Notes: generated by a model not told the origin, from the letters alone. 64,000 nucleotides of DNA from Rufibacter sediminis (GCF_014269285.1 NZ_JACOAF010000034.1:1-64000), one strand, 5' to 3'. Shown: positions 1 through 8,839, counted from the stretch's first letter. Made by a program: numbers and translations.

Positions 1-2
1 TG

Positions 3-728
3 ATCTACGCCTACGCCGCCATCAAGACGGGCGTTCCCTTCGCCAACGGCGCGCCTAACCTGACGGTGGACATCCCCGCCATCGTGGAGCTGGCGAAAGA
101 GCACGGCATCGCGGTCTCGGGCAAGGACTTCAAGACCGGCCAGACGCTGATGAAGACCATCCTGGCCCCGGGCCTGCACGCGCGGGCGCTGGGCGTGAAG
201 GGCTGGTTCTCCTCCAACATCCTGGGCAACCGCGACGGCTACGTTCTGGACCACCCCGAGAACTTCAAGACCAAGGAGGTGAGCAAGCTGAGCGTGCTGG
301 ACGAGATCTTCCGCCCCGAGTCCAACCCCGAGCTCTACGGGGACATGTACCACAAGGTCAGGATCAACTACTACCCGCCCCACGGCGACAACAAGGAGAG
401 CTGGGACAACATCGACATCTTCGGCTGGCTGGGCTACCAGATGCAGATCAAGATCAACTTCCTGTGCCGCGACTCCATCCTGGCAGCGCCGCTGGTGCTG
501 GACCTGGCCCTGTTCACGGACCTTGCGCAGCGCGCGGGCATGAGCGGCATCCAGGAGTGGCTGAGCTTCTACTACAAGTCCCCGCAGACGGCGGAGGGCC
601 TGGCCCCCGAGCACGACATCTTCAAGCAGCTCATGAAGCTGCAGAACACCCTGCGCCACATGATGGGCGAGGACCTCATCACCCACCTGGGCCTCGACTA
701 CTACCAGGAACTCGTAGACACCCTGTAG
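3..728 (+). CDS. ino1: Myo-inositol-1-phosphate synthase, C-terminal part (gene starts upstream)
   Basis: This is the last 241 residues of inositol-3-phosphate synthase, which makes inositol phosphate from glucose 6-phosphate using NAD. The reading frame is open from the window edge, so the true start lies upstream. Family hallmarks visible are the stretch GKDFKTGQT, then GWFSSNILGNRDG, KVRINYYPP, WDNIDIFGW and NFLCRDSILAAPLVLDL, in the order expected for this enzyme. The catalytic lysine region (SGKDFKTGQT) and the C-terminal helical end are intact. PgpA follows after only 7 bases, and the later genes encode inositol-lipid enzymes, so the enzyme probably supplies inositol phosphate for phosphatidylinositol in a single operon. 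Identity is secure from the motifs. The metabolic role in lipid synthesis is inferred from the neighbours. Confidence 0.95.
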   Translation: MYAYAAIKTGVPFANGAPNLTVDIPAIVELAKEHGIAVSGKDFKTGQTLMKTILAPGLHARALGVKGWFSSNILGNRDGYVLDHPENFKTKEVSKLSVLDEIFRPESNPELYGDMYHKVRINYYPPHGDNKESWDNIDIFGWLGYQMQIKINFLCRDSILAAPLVLDLALFTDLAQRAGMSGIQEWLSFYYKSPQTAEGLAPEHDIFKQLMKLQNTLRHMMGEDLITHLGLDYYQELVDTL

Positions 729-735
729 TACCTGC

Positions 736-1194
736 ATGATCCAACTACACAAACTCATTTCCACCAGCCTCGGCATCGGGTACGTGGGAAAAGGCGGAGG
801 CACCGTTGCTGCGGTGTTCACCTGCCTGGTCTGGTACTTCTGCCAGGGCAGTGGAAATGAGCTTGTTTTCTGGCCACTGGCCCTCACGGTGCTCCTCACC
901 GCTCTGGGCGTCTGGTCCGCGAATGAGGTGGAGCCGCTCTGGGGAAAGGACGACAAGAAAGTGGTGATAGATGAAGTGGCGGGCATGTGCATCAGCCTGC
1001 TGTTTATCCCGGTGACGGTTCCTTACCTGCTGGCAGCGCTGGTGCTGTTCCGCTTCTTTGACATTGTAAAACCCCTCGGCATCAGAAAAACCGAGAGATT
1101 GCCCGGCGGATGGGGCGTGATGCTCGACGATGTGCTTTCCGGTATCTATGCGAACGTGCTTTTACAACTCCTTCTATTCTTCGATCTGTTCTAA
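736..1194 (+). CDS. pgpA: Phosphatidylglycerophosphatase A family protein (PgpA)
   Basis: A 152-residue integral membrane protein of the PgpA family. The N-terminal motif GYVGKGGGTVAA and the metal-binding motif IDEVAGM (about residues 77-83) are the family signatures, followed by RFFDIVKP and a C-terminal GVMLDDVLSG. About four membrane helices are visible. PgpA normally dephosphorylates phosphatidylglycerophosphate. Sitting between an inositol-phosphate synthase and a CDP-alcohol phosphatidyltransferase, this copy may instead dephosphorylate phosphatidylinositol phosphate, as proposed for related gene sets in Bacteroides. That substrate assignment is inference. The ATG lies 7 bases after the preceding stop, and the next gene starts immediately after its own stop, so the genes are probably co-transcribed and translationally coupled. 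Confidence 0.88.
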   Translation: MIQLHKLISTSLGIGYVGKGGGTVAAVFTCLVWYFCQGSGNELVFWPLALTVLLTALGVWSANEVEPLWGKDDKKVVIDEVAGMCISLLFIPVTVPYLLAALVLFRFFDIVKPLGIRKTERLPGGWGVMLDDVLSGIYANVLLQLLLFFDLF

Positions 1195-1566
1195 ATGTGG
1201 ACCTTCTTAAGGTCCCAGGCCGCCTCCCTGATTGCCTCAGGGGTCGATTACCTGGTGACGATTTTTGCCGTGGAGGTAGCAGGGCTCTGGTATGTAGCCG
1301 CTACCGTTCTGGGGACCATCTGCGGGGGAATCACCCATTTCTCCATTGGCCGGACCTGGGTTTTCCAGGCGGCTCATAAAAATATACCTACCCAAGCCAC
1401 CAAGTACTTCCTGGTCTGGAACGGAAGTCTTCTCCTGAATGCGTCAGGGGTTTTCCTGCTGACCCATTACCTGGGTCTCAACTATATTTTCTCTAAAGTC
1501 ACCGTTTCTCTGCTGGTGGGCTTTTTCTACAATTTCATTCTACAAAAGAGATATGTATTCAACTAA
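1195..1566 (+). CDS. GtrA family membrane protein
   Basis: A 123-residue protein with four predicted membrane helices and the GtrA pattern: an early SLIASGVDYLVT segment, GGITHFSIGRTWVF in the middle, and a short basic end (NFILQKRYVF). GtrA-type proteins are thought to help move lipid-linked sugars or related polar lipids across the inner membrane. Its start ATG directly abuts the stop codon of pgpA, which indicates tight coupling. Its last 14 bases overlap the start of the following DUF5686 gene. In this inositol-lipid operon it is a candidate for flipping an inositol or glycosyl lipid. This role is inferred from position only. Confidence 0.8.
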   Translation: MWTFLRSQAASLIASGVDYLVTIFAVEVAGLWYVAATVLGTICGGITHFSIGRTWVFQAAHKNIPTQATKYFLVWNGSLLLNASGVFLLTHYLGLNYIFSKVTVSLLVGFFYNFILQKRYVFN

Positions 1567-4156
1567 GAATGTATATGTCAACACCTTACATATACTGGTT
1601 TGCTGTCTGGCCTTTCTAGCCCTGGGAGCAAATTTCAACCCTCTTCAGGCACAGAGTGTCACCACTATTAAAGGGAATATCAAAGACGCCCTCACCAAGG
1701 AACCACTCATTGGCGTGTCCATCTTTATTCCGGGCACCACGTTGGGCACCACGTCTGACCTGGAGGGAAACTACGCCCTGAAAACCAACCAGGCCCAAAA
1801 CAAAATCCAGTTCACCTACCTGGGCTATAAATCCGTGACTCTGGACTTCACCCCGGGCGGCACCCAGGTGCTGAACGTGCAACTGGAGAGCGACGCCAAG
1901 AAACTGAAGGAAGTGGTCATCAAAGGCCGTAGCAAAAACTACAGCAACAAGAACAACCCGGCGGTAGACCTCATCCGGTTGGTGGTGGACAACAAGAGTA
2001 AGAACCGCATGGAGAGCTATGACTTCGTGCAGTACCAGCAATATGACAAGCTGCAGCTGGCGTTGAGCAACTCGCCGGAGAAGCTTCGGAACAACATCCT
2101 CCTGAAGCGCTATGACTTCATCATGAAGAACATAGACACCACCACCCTGCCGGGCACCGGTATTCTGCCGCTGTACATGCAGGAGTCGCTTTCGCAGCGG
2201 TTTTACCAAAAAGACCCCGAAAAACGGAAAACGGTGGTGCAGGCCGAGAAGAAGGTGGACTTTGGCGAGTTTGTGGTGATCAACTCCTACGTGAAGCACA
2301 TGTACCAGGACGTGGACATCTATAAGAATAACATCACGATTCTTACAAACCAGTTCCTGAGCCCCATCGCTGATCTGGCCCCCACGTTCTACCGGTTCTA
2401 CATCACCGACACCGTGGTGGTGGACGGCCAGAAACTGACGGAGCTTTCCTTCAGCCCTAAAAACGAGACCGACTTTCTGTTTACCGGCAAGCTCTACGTG
2501 ACCATGGACGGCAACTACGCCGTGCAGAAAGTAGACATGGAGGTAGGCAAGAAAGTGAACATCAACTGGGTACGTGACCTGCACATCAACCTGGACTTTG
2601 ACCGCCTGCCCAACGGCCGCTTCAACCTGAGCAAGAGCGTCATGAAAACCGAGTTTGCCGTGGTGGATAAAAGCAAGGGCGGTGTGTACGGCGAGCGCAC
2701 GGTGTCTTACAAAGATTACCGTATAAACCAGCCGCAACCCGCCGGTCTTTACGAAGAGGATGATCTAACCAAAGGCGGGCCGTTTGCCAAAGAGCAGACA
2801 GAGGCATTTCTGGCGGCAAACCGCCATGATTCCCTTACCTTTTCCGAGGCCAACACCTACGAGAGCATTGACAGCCTCCGGAACACCAAATCCTTTAAAC
2901 GCACCCTGGACATTGCCACCCTGTTCATTGCGGGCTTCAAAAAAGCGGGTCCGTACTTTGAGATAGGTCCGGTGAACACGTTCTACAGCTTTAACCCGGT
3001 AGAAGGCTTTCGGCTGCGGGCGGGCGGTAGAACCACCACTACGTTCAGCCAGAAGGTCATGTTTGAGACCTACGCCGCGTACGGGTTCAAAGACGAGAAA
3101 TGGAAATACTTCCTGGGAGGAACCTACTCCTTCACAGACCGGTCCATCTTTGCGTTTCCGGTGCGCGCTTTGCGGGTGAATTACCAAAAAGACACCAAAA
3201 TCCCGGGGCAGGACCTGCAGTTCATCCAGGAAGACAACTTCCTGCTCTCGTTCAAACGCGGCACCAATGACAAATGGCTCTACAACGAGACGTATAACAT
3301 AGACTACCTGCACGAGTTCCGGAACCGGTTTTCGTTCAGAGTGGGGTATAGAAATTGGAAACAGGCTCCGGCCGGAAGCCTAGAGTACATCAAAGCCAGC
3401 AGCACACCGCCGCAGGAAGGTGAACCGGCCCCGGAGGTAAACCGCGTGGACAACATCACCACCTCAGAGTTTCGGCTGGAGTTGCGCTGGGCACCGCACG
3501 AAGAATACGTGCAGGGCAAACTGTACCGCTTCCCCATCGTGAACCGCTACCCGGTGTTCACGCTGCGGGCCGCCGCCGGGGTGAAAGGCCTCTTCAACGG
3601 CGACTATGACTACCAGAACCTGACCTTGAACGTGGCCAAACGGTTCTACCTGTCGCAGCTAGGGTATTCAGACGTGATTGCCGAGGGCGGCTATATCTTT
3701 GGCAAGGTGCCGTTCCCGCTGCTGGCTATCCACCGGGCCAACCAGACGTACTCGTACCAGCCGCAGTCTTACAACCTCATGAACTTCCTGGAGTTTGTGA
3801 GCGACCAGTACGCCAGCATCAACATAGACCACTGCTTCAACGGCTTCATCTTCAACAAACTGCCCCTGCTCAAGGAAACCAAGCTGCGGGAGTTTGCCAC
3901 CGTGAAAGTGCTCTACGGCAAGGTGCGGGAAGAGAACGATCCTAAAAACGATCCGGAGCTGCTGGCTTTCCCTACCTATTCCACCGGTTTGCCCATCACC
4001 TATTCCCTAGACAAGAAACCCTATGTAGAAGCCAGTCTGGGTGTGGGGAACATCTTCAAGTTCTTCCGTCTGGACGTGGTGAAACGCCTGACCTACCTGG
4101 ACAATCCGGGCGTGTCTGAGTTAGGCCTGAGAGGCCGGTTTAAATTTGACTTTTGA
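1553..4156 (+). CDS. DUF5686 outer-membrane protein with carboxypeptidase-regulatory-like domain
   Basis: An 867-residue exported protein. Residues 1-33 form a signal peptide ending in LQAQ. Residues about 36-115 are a carboxypeptidase-D regulatory-like beta-sandwich (IKGNIKDALTKEPLIGVSIF, TSDLEGNYAL), common in Bacteroidota surface proteins. The remainder matches the DUF5686 architecture, with a conserved middle part and a C-terminal half of repeated amphipathic strands ending in F (RGRFKFDF), as expected for an outer-membrane beta-barrel. The precise function of DUF5686 is unknown. Its start overlaps gtrA by 14 bases and it sits within the inositol-lipid genes, so it may belong to lipid or envelope export. 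That is inference. Confidence 0.85.
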   Translation: MYSTKNVYVNTLHILVCCLAFLALGANFNPLQAQSVTTIKGNIKDALTKEPLIGVSIFIPGTTLGTTSDLEGNYALKTNQAQNKIQFTYLGYKSVTLDFTPGGTQVLNVQLESDAKKLKEVVIKGRSKNYSNKNNPAVDLIRLVVDNKSKNRMESYDFVQYQQYDKLQLALSNSPEKLRNNILLKRYDFIMKNIDTTTLPGTGILPLYMQESLSQRFYQKDPEKRKTVVQAEKKVDFGEFVVINSYVKHMYQDVDIYKNNITILTNQFLSPIADLAPTFYRFYITDTVVVDGQKLTELSFSPKNETDFLFTGKLYVTMDGNYAVQKVDMEVGKKVNINWVRDLHINLDFDRLPNGRFNLSKSVMKTEFAVVDKSKGGVYGERTVSYKDYRINQPQPAGLYEEDDLTKGGPFAKEQTEAFLAANRHDSLTFSEANTYESIDSLRNTKSFKRTLDIATLFIAGFKKAGPYFEIGPVNTFYSFNPVEGFRLRAGGRTTTTFSQKVMFETYAAYGFKDEKWKYFLGGTYSFTDRSIFAFPVRALRVNYQKDTKIPGQDLQFIQEDNFLLSFKRGTNDKWLYNETYNIDYLHEFRNRFSFRVGYRNWKQAPAGSLEYIKASSTPPQEGEPAPEVNRVDNITTSEFRLELRWAPHEEYVQGKLYRFPIVNRYPVFTLRAAAGVKGLFNGDYDYQNLTLNVAKRFYLSQLGYSDVIAEGGYIFGKVPFPLLAIHRANQTYSYQPQSYNLMNFLEFVSDQYASINIDHCFNGFIFNKLPLLKETKLREFATVKVLYGKVREENDPKNDPELLAFPTYSTGLPITYSLDKKPYVEASLGVGNIFKFFRLDVVKRLTYLDNPGVSELGLRGRFKFDF

Positions 4157-4167
4157 GTTCACACATT

Positions 4168-4902
4168 ATGGAGAGTACGCTTTCTAAAGGCACCGCTAGA
4201 GATGCTTTGCAACAAGGCATTTACAAGATCATCAACCCGTTTGTCAAAGGAATCATTTCGCTGGGCTTCACTCCCAATACGGTCACCATCACCGGATTTA
4301 TGCTGAACCTGGGCGTGGCGGTCATTTTTATCCTGGGCGGGGAACAAGGCAACCGCGGAGATTTGTCCTATGTGGGATGGGCGGGATTCCTGATTCTGTT
4401 CGCGGGTTTGTTTGACATGCTGGACGGCCAGGTGGCCCGCATCGGGAAGATGAGCTCGGCCTACGGCGCCATGTTTGACTCAGTGATTGACCGCTACAGT
4501 GAACTGATCATGTTCCTGGGCATCTGTTACTACCTGGTGGCGCACCATTATTTCCTGAGCTCGCTGCTGGCGTTCATCGCCATGATCGGGTCCATGATGG
4601 TGAGTTACACCCGGGCCCGGGCCGAGGGGTTAGGCGTGGAATGCAAGGGCGGCCTGATGCAGCGGCCGGAGCGGGTGGTCTTGATCGGCCTCTCTTCCAT
4701 GCTCTGCGGCGTGATGGCTTCCTGGCTGGGCGGCGACTACAAAGTCCTGTTCCCCGGCACGCAGATTCAGGTGTTCGAGACCATGTCCATCTTTACGTTT
4801 CCGTTGGCGGTGCTGGCGGTGATGACCAACATCACGGCTTTCAACCGGTTGCTGGAAGCGAAAAAAGCGTTGGAACAGAAAGAGGCCCAGGCCGGTAAGT
4901 AG
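4168..4902 (+). CDS. CDP-alcohol phosphatidyltransferase, probable phosphatidylinositol-phosphate synthase
   Basis: A 244-residue membrane enzyme carrying the complete CDP-alcohol phosphotransferase signature DxxDGxxARx8GxxxDxxxD: D83, D86, G87, A90, R91, G100, D104 and D108. The four aspartates bind metal and catalyse displacement of CMP from CDP-diacylglycerol by an alcohol acceptor. About six membrane helices are visible. I prefer the ATG at 4168, since the upstream TTG at 4153 would overlap the previous stop. With inositol-phosphate synthase in the same operon, inositol 1-phosphate is the likely acceptor, giving phosphatidylinositol phosphate. The family is certain and the acceptor is inferred. 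Confidence 0.88.
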   Translation: MESTLSKGTARDALQQGIYKIINPFVKGIISLGFTPNTVTITGFMLNLGVAVIFILGGEQGNRGDLSYVGWAGFLILFAGLFDMLDGQVARIGKMSSAYGAMFDSVIDRYSELIMFLGICYYLVAHHYFLSSLLAFIAMIGSMMVSYTRARAEGLGVECKGGLMQRPERVVLIGLSSMLCGVMASWLGGDYKVLFPGTQIQVFETMSIFTFPLAVLAVMTNITAFNRLLEAKKALEQKEAQAGK

Positions 4903-4913
4903 ACAGTTTTCTC

Positions 4914-5480
4914 ATGCGTAGATCTTTCTTTTTCATCCTGATGGCGATTGCGTGCTGGCTAGGTACCGGGGTTTCTCCGGTACTGGCCCAGGAAACAGTG
5001 AAAACCAACACGCAGCAGGATCTGCCCTTGCCCAAGGGAATCCCTAATATGTTGTTCTACGTGCAGCGCGACCCCAACACCAACACCGTGGTGTACGAGT
5101 TGAACCTGAACAGCAAGGGAGTCCTGAACGAAGAAGAGCCGGTGAAGATCTACTGGCTCCGGTACGCCGATGGTGGGGCCAAGCAGGACCTGAACTTCAT
5201 CCAGCGGAAATTCGCCTACGGGCTGAACGTCAAGAAAATCAACCCGGAGAAGTACGAGCTGAAATTTGTCTCTTACAACAAACGCGCCTTCTACCTCATG
5301 AAAAGCCCGGACGGCAAGTTCCATGTGTACGCCACTATCGGGAAGAAACAGGCGTTCCTGAAGCGGGTTTTCGTGCGCATTGAAGGCGGCTCGTTCTGGG
5401 TTCCCAACGTGGTCTATGTGGAGTTCACGGGCCTAGATCCCGCCACCGGCAAAGAAGTCCTAGAGCGTTTTAAGCCCTAA
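4914..5480 (+). CDS. DUF4833 domain-containing secreted protein
   Basis: A 188-residue protein with a signal peptide (residues 1-25, ending VLA-QE) and one globular domain of the DUF4833 type: FYVQRDPNTNTVVYELN, then EEEPVKIYWLRYADGG and a C-terminal VYVEFTGLDPATGKEVLERF. The domain has no known activity. It begins 12 bases after the phosphatidyltransferase gene and precedes the PAP2/AUR1-like gene. Bacteroidota inositol-lipid and sphingolipid gene sets often include such a protein, so a periplasmic accessory role is plausible but unproven. A gap of about 145 bases after it, in which I see no gene, separates it from the next gene. Confidence 0.8.
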   Translation: MRRSFFFILMAIACWLGTGVSPVLAQETVKTNTQQDLPLPKGIPNMLFYVQRDPNTNTVVYELNLNSKGVLNEEEPVKIYWLRYADGGAKQDLNFIQRKFAYGLNVKKINPEKYELKFVSYNKRAFYLMKSPDGKFHVYATIGKKQAFLKRVFVRIEGGSFWVPNVVYVEFTGLDPATGKEVLERFKP

Positions 5481-5625
5481 AAACCAAAAGTCCAACAAAA
5501 TCAGTTTACCTGCCGATGTAGGAAAACACCCCTGAAACGCCTTTCCCATTTATCTCTGAGAACGGGAGGCGCCGCGAGGTTTTCCTCCTTCCTCCGCAGT
5601 TTTAGACAAGAAGACACGTATTCAC

Positions 5626-6576
5626 ATGCGAACTATGTCAACGGTAGCCAAACAGAAGAAAGAAAGCGTCTCGCCCAAAGGGGCGCTCTGGGTGACGGCC
5701 TTTTCCCTGGGCTACTTGCTGTTATCCTACGGGCTCATCGGCTTCAAACCAGAGCAGCTGCTGCTGGTGGGGCTCTTCAACTCTTTGTACTATCTCTCGC
5801 CGGTCACCCGGAAATTTGCGCTGGGCTTCACCATCTTTATTGTGTTCTGGGTGCTGTTTGACTACATGCGGGCCTTCCCCAATTACTGGTTCAACACGGT
5901 GCACATCAAAGACCTGTACGAGGCAGAGAAAGCGATTTTTGGCGTGGGCTCCGGCAGTGCGCGGCTCACGCCCAATGAATTCTGGCTCCAGTACCAGCAC
6001 ACGTTTCTGGACGTGCTTTGCGGCATTTTTTACCTGTGCTGGGTGCCGGTGCCCATGGGCTTTGCGGCCTACCTTTTCTTCCGGAACAGAACGCAGTTCA
6101 CGTATTTCTCGCTCACCTTCCTGCTGGTGAACCTGCTGGGCTTTGTGCTATATTACCTCTACCCGGCGGCCCCGCCCTGGTACGTCCAGCACTACGGCTT
6201 CGAGTTCATCCCGAACACGCCCGGCAACACGGCCGGACTGTCCCGCTTCGATGCGTTTTTCCAGATTGAGCTTTTCCGGGGGATGTATGCCAAGGCGTCC
6301 AATGTCTTCGCGGCCATGCCTTCGCTGCACTCGGCTTACCCGCTGATTGTTTTTTACTACGGTTTGAAAAACCGGGTCAAAAGCGTGAACATAATCTTTG
6401 GCATTATTATGCTGGGCATCTGGTTTGCCGCGGTGTACCTGTCGCACCACTATATCCTGGATGTGCTGTTCGGGATTCTCTGCGCCGCGACCGGCATTGG
6501 CCTGTTCAACTTCCTGATGAACCGGAAAGGTGCCGCGTACCGTGCCGTGCAGCGTTTCATCAAGGCGATTTCCTAA
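5626..6576 (+). CDS. PAP2/AUR1-like membrane phosphotransferase, probable inositol phosphorylceramide synthase
   Basis: A 316-residue polytopic membrane protein of the PAP2 superfamily. It carries the AUR1-type active-site motifs AAMPSLHSAYP (H235) and SHHYILDV (H275 and D279). These residues form the catalytic His-His-Asp set facing the periplasm. About eight hydrophobic segments are visible. AUR1-type enzymes transfer phosphoinositol from phosphatidylinositol to ceramide, and Bacteroidota make sphingolipids. With the inositol-phosphate synthase, phosphatidyltransferase and PgpA upstream, this completes a plausible inositol-sphingolipid pathway. The start could also be the ATG at 5635. The alternative is a generic phosphatidic acid phosphatase, but the HHxxxD spacing and operon favour the lipid synthase. 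Confidence 0.8.
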   Translation: MRTMSTVAKQKKESVSPKGALWVTAFSLGYLLLSYGLIGFKPEQLLLVGLFNSLYYLSPVTRKFALGFTIFIVFWVLFDYMRAFPNYWFNTVHIKDLYEAEKAIFGVGSGSARLTPNEFWLQYQHTFLDVLCGIFYLCWVPVPMGFAAYLFFRNRTQFTYFSLTFLLVNLLGFVLYYLYPAAPPWYVQHYGFEFIPNTPGNTAGLSRFDAFFQIELFRGMYAKASNVFAAMPSLHSAYPLIVFYYGLKNRVKSVNIIFGIIMLGIWFAAVYLSHHYILDVLFGILCAATGIGLFNFLMNRKGAAYRAVQRFIKAIS

Positions 6577-6599
6577 AGGGAAGGACGGATGACGTGTCA

Positions 6600-6634
6600 G
6601 TTTTAAGCCCGTTTTCTGAAAACAGCCTCTAAAC
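6600..6634. repeat. Family A palindrome
   Basis: An imperfect nested inverted repeat with outer arms TTTTAAGCCC and CTCTAAA around the core GTTTTCTGAAAAC. It is one of more than 30 dispersed copies in this window and lies just after the inositol-lipid operon. Confidence 0.7.
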
Positions 6635-6720
6635 CGCCCCCATGTAGGGAAAGTGTACCTTTTGCTGGAAGGCCAACGCACGCCATCAGCTATCACTTTC
6701 TTATGTGGTACTTATTCCTA

Positions 6721-6770
6721 TAAAACGATTCGGCCTTCTCCTTGAATAAGGAGAAGGCCGAATCGTTTTA
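6721..6770. terminator. Perfect 23-bp hairpin terminator
   Basis: The arms at 6721-6743 and 6748-6770 are exact complements, with a 4-base loop. The outer bases are TAAAACGATT and AATCGTTTTA, so runs of A and T flank the stem on both strands. It lies between the + strand inositol-lipid operon and the - strand NIPSNAP gene, so it probably ends transcription in both directions. A family A core follows at 6764-6799. Confidence 0.85.
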
Positions 6771-6828
6771 AGCCCATTTTCGGGAAAAGACCGCTGAAAC
6801 AGCCGAAGCATTTTCCGCTGGGGGTGAA

Positions 6829-7638
6829 TTAGATTTCTGAGTAGGAAGTGGGGTGCAACAGATAGATATCCGCCCGAAGGAAGTTATTGGCGTACTCGGG
6901 GGCGGCGCTCATCTTTTTCCAGGCCGGATCATCGCCGAAGGCTTTCCACCGGGCATCACGCTCGGCTTTGCTGTCAAAGGAAGTCATGTACATCAGGTTG
7001 GGCATTTTACCTCCGGCTTTCACCTGGGCGTAGAACACCGGATTGAACCCCAGGCGCTGGAAAATCTCCATCTCGCCGTTGTTGAACATGGCAATCTTGT
7101 TTTCGTGGAGTTTCTCGGTGGCGGCTTCGTAGCTGCGCAGTTCGTAGATGCGTTCAGCGGCGGGAGCTTTCAGCTTGGGAGCCGTAAATAGCGGTTTCCC
7201 GGCGAAGGCCTCCATCAGCACTACCTCCATCCGCTGGTAAACGGGCTGGTTATGCGCCGCTTCCAGGTAATCTTTCCCGGCGGAGGCAAACGACTGGTCT
7301 TTGGTTACCTCGGTTTCCACTTTGAAAATCTGCTCCACGGAGGCATAAGGAATGAACACGTACACCAGCTTCTCAGGAGCCGTGGCGGCGTTGGTGGCAG
7401 CTGCTTCGGCGGGTTTAAAGACGCCCACTTTGGGTACTCCAGCCCGGTGCAGGGCTGGCAGATAGGCGTTCTTCAGAAACGCATCCAGCCGGTCTTCCTG
7501 GGCCTGGTCTTTCAGGTGGTAAATTTTGAGTTGGTAAAACTCGCGCTTGGGCGCGGCCACCGCCTGAAAACACACGGCACTCCACAACAGCGCCACGCAC
7601 AGCAGCAAAACGGGTCTTTTTCTTATCTGAATAAACAT
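6829..7638 (-). CDS. NIPSNAP family protein, secreted
   Basis: A 269-residue protein with a signal peptide (hydrophobic core about residues 10-24, cleavage near AVAAP). Two tandem NIPSNAP-type ferredoxin-fold dimer domains follow. The first begins at FYQLKIYHLKD (about residue 34). The second begins at RIYELRSYEA (about residue 164) and ends with the family-typical F-D-AERDARWKAF segment. Bacterial NIPSNAP proteins of this exported type have no established reaction. The gene stands alone on the minus strand between two hairpins, so it is probably a single transcription unit. Confidence 0.87.
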   Translation of the reverse strand: MFIQIRKRPVLLLCVALLWSAVCFQAVAAPKREFYQLKIYHLKDQAQEDRLDAFLKNAYLPALHRAGVPKVGVFKPAEAAATNAATAPEKLVYVFIPYASVEQIFKVETEVTKDQSFASAGKDYLEAAHNQPVYQRMEVVLMEAFAGKPLFTAPKLKAPAAERIYELRSYEAATEKLHENKIAMFNNGEMEIFQRLGFNPVFYAQVKAGGKMPNLMYMTSFDSKAERDARWKAFGDDPAWKKMSAAPEYANNFLRADIYLLHPTSYSEI

Positions 7639-7771
7639 AGTAAGGGATAAAATAGAAGGATAGATCTAGTAGAATGAAGGAAGATGAAGGTGAGATTTCC
7701 GGCGATTCATGGAAGCAAATAGATTCAATGCAGTGCCTTATTGGAACAAGCCTCCCCCACTTGGGTAAAAA

Positions 7772-7798
7772 CCTGTGAGGTTTTGAAAACCTCACAGG
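7772..7798. repeat. Short palindromic repeat, CCTGTGAGG hairpin
   Basis: Thirteen-base exact arms (7772-7784 and 7786-7798) around a single G, built on CCTGTGAGGTTTT. Palindromes of this general type are common in Bacteroidota genomes. A family A copy follows at 7806-7840, and the two together probably terminate the downstream end of the aldo/keto reductase gene. Confidence 0.75.
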
Positions 7799-7849
7799 AT
7801 ATATCGTTTTCGGCCTGTTTTCAGAAAATCAGGCTGAAAGCAGAAAAGT

Positions 7850-8839
7850 TTACCGCAGAATGGTTTCAATCTGCGCCAGTTCCTCAGGGCTGAATTGAAT
7901 GTTCTGCATGCATTTGAGCGAATCGGCGAGCTGGGCGGGCGTGCTGGCCCCAATGAGCACCGAGGTCACCCGTGGGTCTTTCAGGAGCCAAGCCAGCGCC
8001 ATCTGCGCCAGTGACTGACCGCGGCTTTCAGCGATGGCATTGAGCTGCGAAATCTGGTGGAGGCGCGCTTCCGTGATGTCTTCTTCCTGCAGGAAACCGT
8101 GCGGCTTGGCGGCCCGGGAGTTCTCCGGAATGCCTTTCAGGTACTTGCTGGTGAGCAGGCCCTGCGCCAGCGGCGAGAACGGAATGCACCCTACCCCCTG
8201 CTGCTCCAGCAAATCCAAAAGGGTTTCCTCTACCCAGCGCACAAACATGGAGTATTTCGGCTGATGGATGAGGCAGGGCGTGCCCAGTTCTTTCAGAATC
8301 TCAATGGCGCGGGTAGCCTCCGGCGTTTGGTAGTTGGAAAGGCCCACGTACAGCGCCTTGCCCTGCCGCACAATAGAATCAAGCGCGCCCATGGTTTCCT
8401 CCAGCGGAGTTTCGGGGTCTGGGCGGTGGCTGTAGAAAATGTCTACGTAGTCCAGCTTCATGCGCTTGAGGCTTTGGTCCAGGCTGGAGATGAGGTATTT
8501 CCGGGAGCCCCAATCGCCGTAGGGACCTTCCCACATCTTATAGCCGGCTTTGCTGGAGATGATGAGTTCATCGCGGTAGCCCCGGAAATCCTCCCGCAGG
8601 ATCTTCCCGAAGTTCTCCTCTGCCGAGCCGGGCGGCGGTCCGTAGTTGTTGGCCAGGTCAAAGTGGGTCACGCCGGCGTCAAAGGCATCGCGCAGGATCT
8701 GGCGGGAATTCTCCAGCACATCTACGTGCCCGAAGTTATGCCACAGCCCCAGCGAGAGAGCAGGCAGTTTCAGGCCGCTGTTGCCGCAGCGGCGGTACTC
8801 CATGGCGGCGTAGCGCTGGGGGGAAGGGGTATAGCTCAT
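7850..8839 (-). CDS. Aldo/keto reductase, L-glyceraldehyde 3-phosphate reductase type (YghZ-like)
   Basis: A 329-residue NADPH-dependent aldo/keto reductase close to the YghZ/Gpr group: RRCGNSGLKLPALSLGLWHNFGHV, the catalytic region DLANNYGPPPGSAEENFG, and the long conserved GVGCIPFSPLAQGLLTSKYL. The catalytic tetrad appears as Asp and Tyr in DLANNYG, Lys in SSKAGYKM and His in YSHRPD. YghZ-type enzymes detoxify L-glyceraldehyde 3-phosphate and methylglyoxal. A longer frame runs to 8914, but homology begins near MSYTPSPQRYAAMEYRRCG, so the ATG at 8839 is preferred. It is a stand-alone gene. Confidence 0.9.
   Translation of the reverse strand: MSYTPSPQRYAAMEYRRCGNSGLKLPALSLGLWHNFGHVDVLENSRQILRDAFDAGVTHFDLANNYGPPPGSAEENFGKILREDFRGYRDELIISSKAGYKMWEGPYGDWGSRKYLISSLDQSLKRMKLDYVDIFYSHRPDPETPLEETMGALDSIVRQGKALYVGLSNYQTPEATRAIEILKELGTPCLIHQPKYSMFVRWVEETLLDLLEQQGVGCIPFSPLAQGLLTSKYLKGIPENSRAAKPHGFLQEEDITEARLHQISQLNAIAESRGQSLAQMALAWLLKDPRVTSVLIGASTPAQLADSLKCMQNIQFSPEELAQIETILR

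Noticed and set aside
1616-2737. Long minus-strand open frame within the DUF5686 gene
   Set aside because: It is antisense to a well-supported gene, rich in His and Val as expected for a mirrored frame, with no motif or signal. Similar antisense frames (8057-8974, 13298-14197, 18808-19755, 35078-36130, 38730-39734) were rejected for the same reason.
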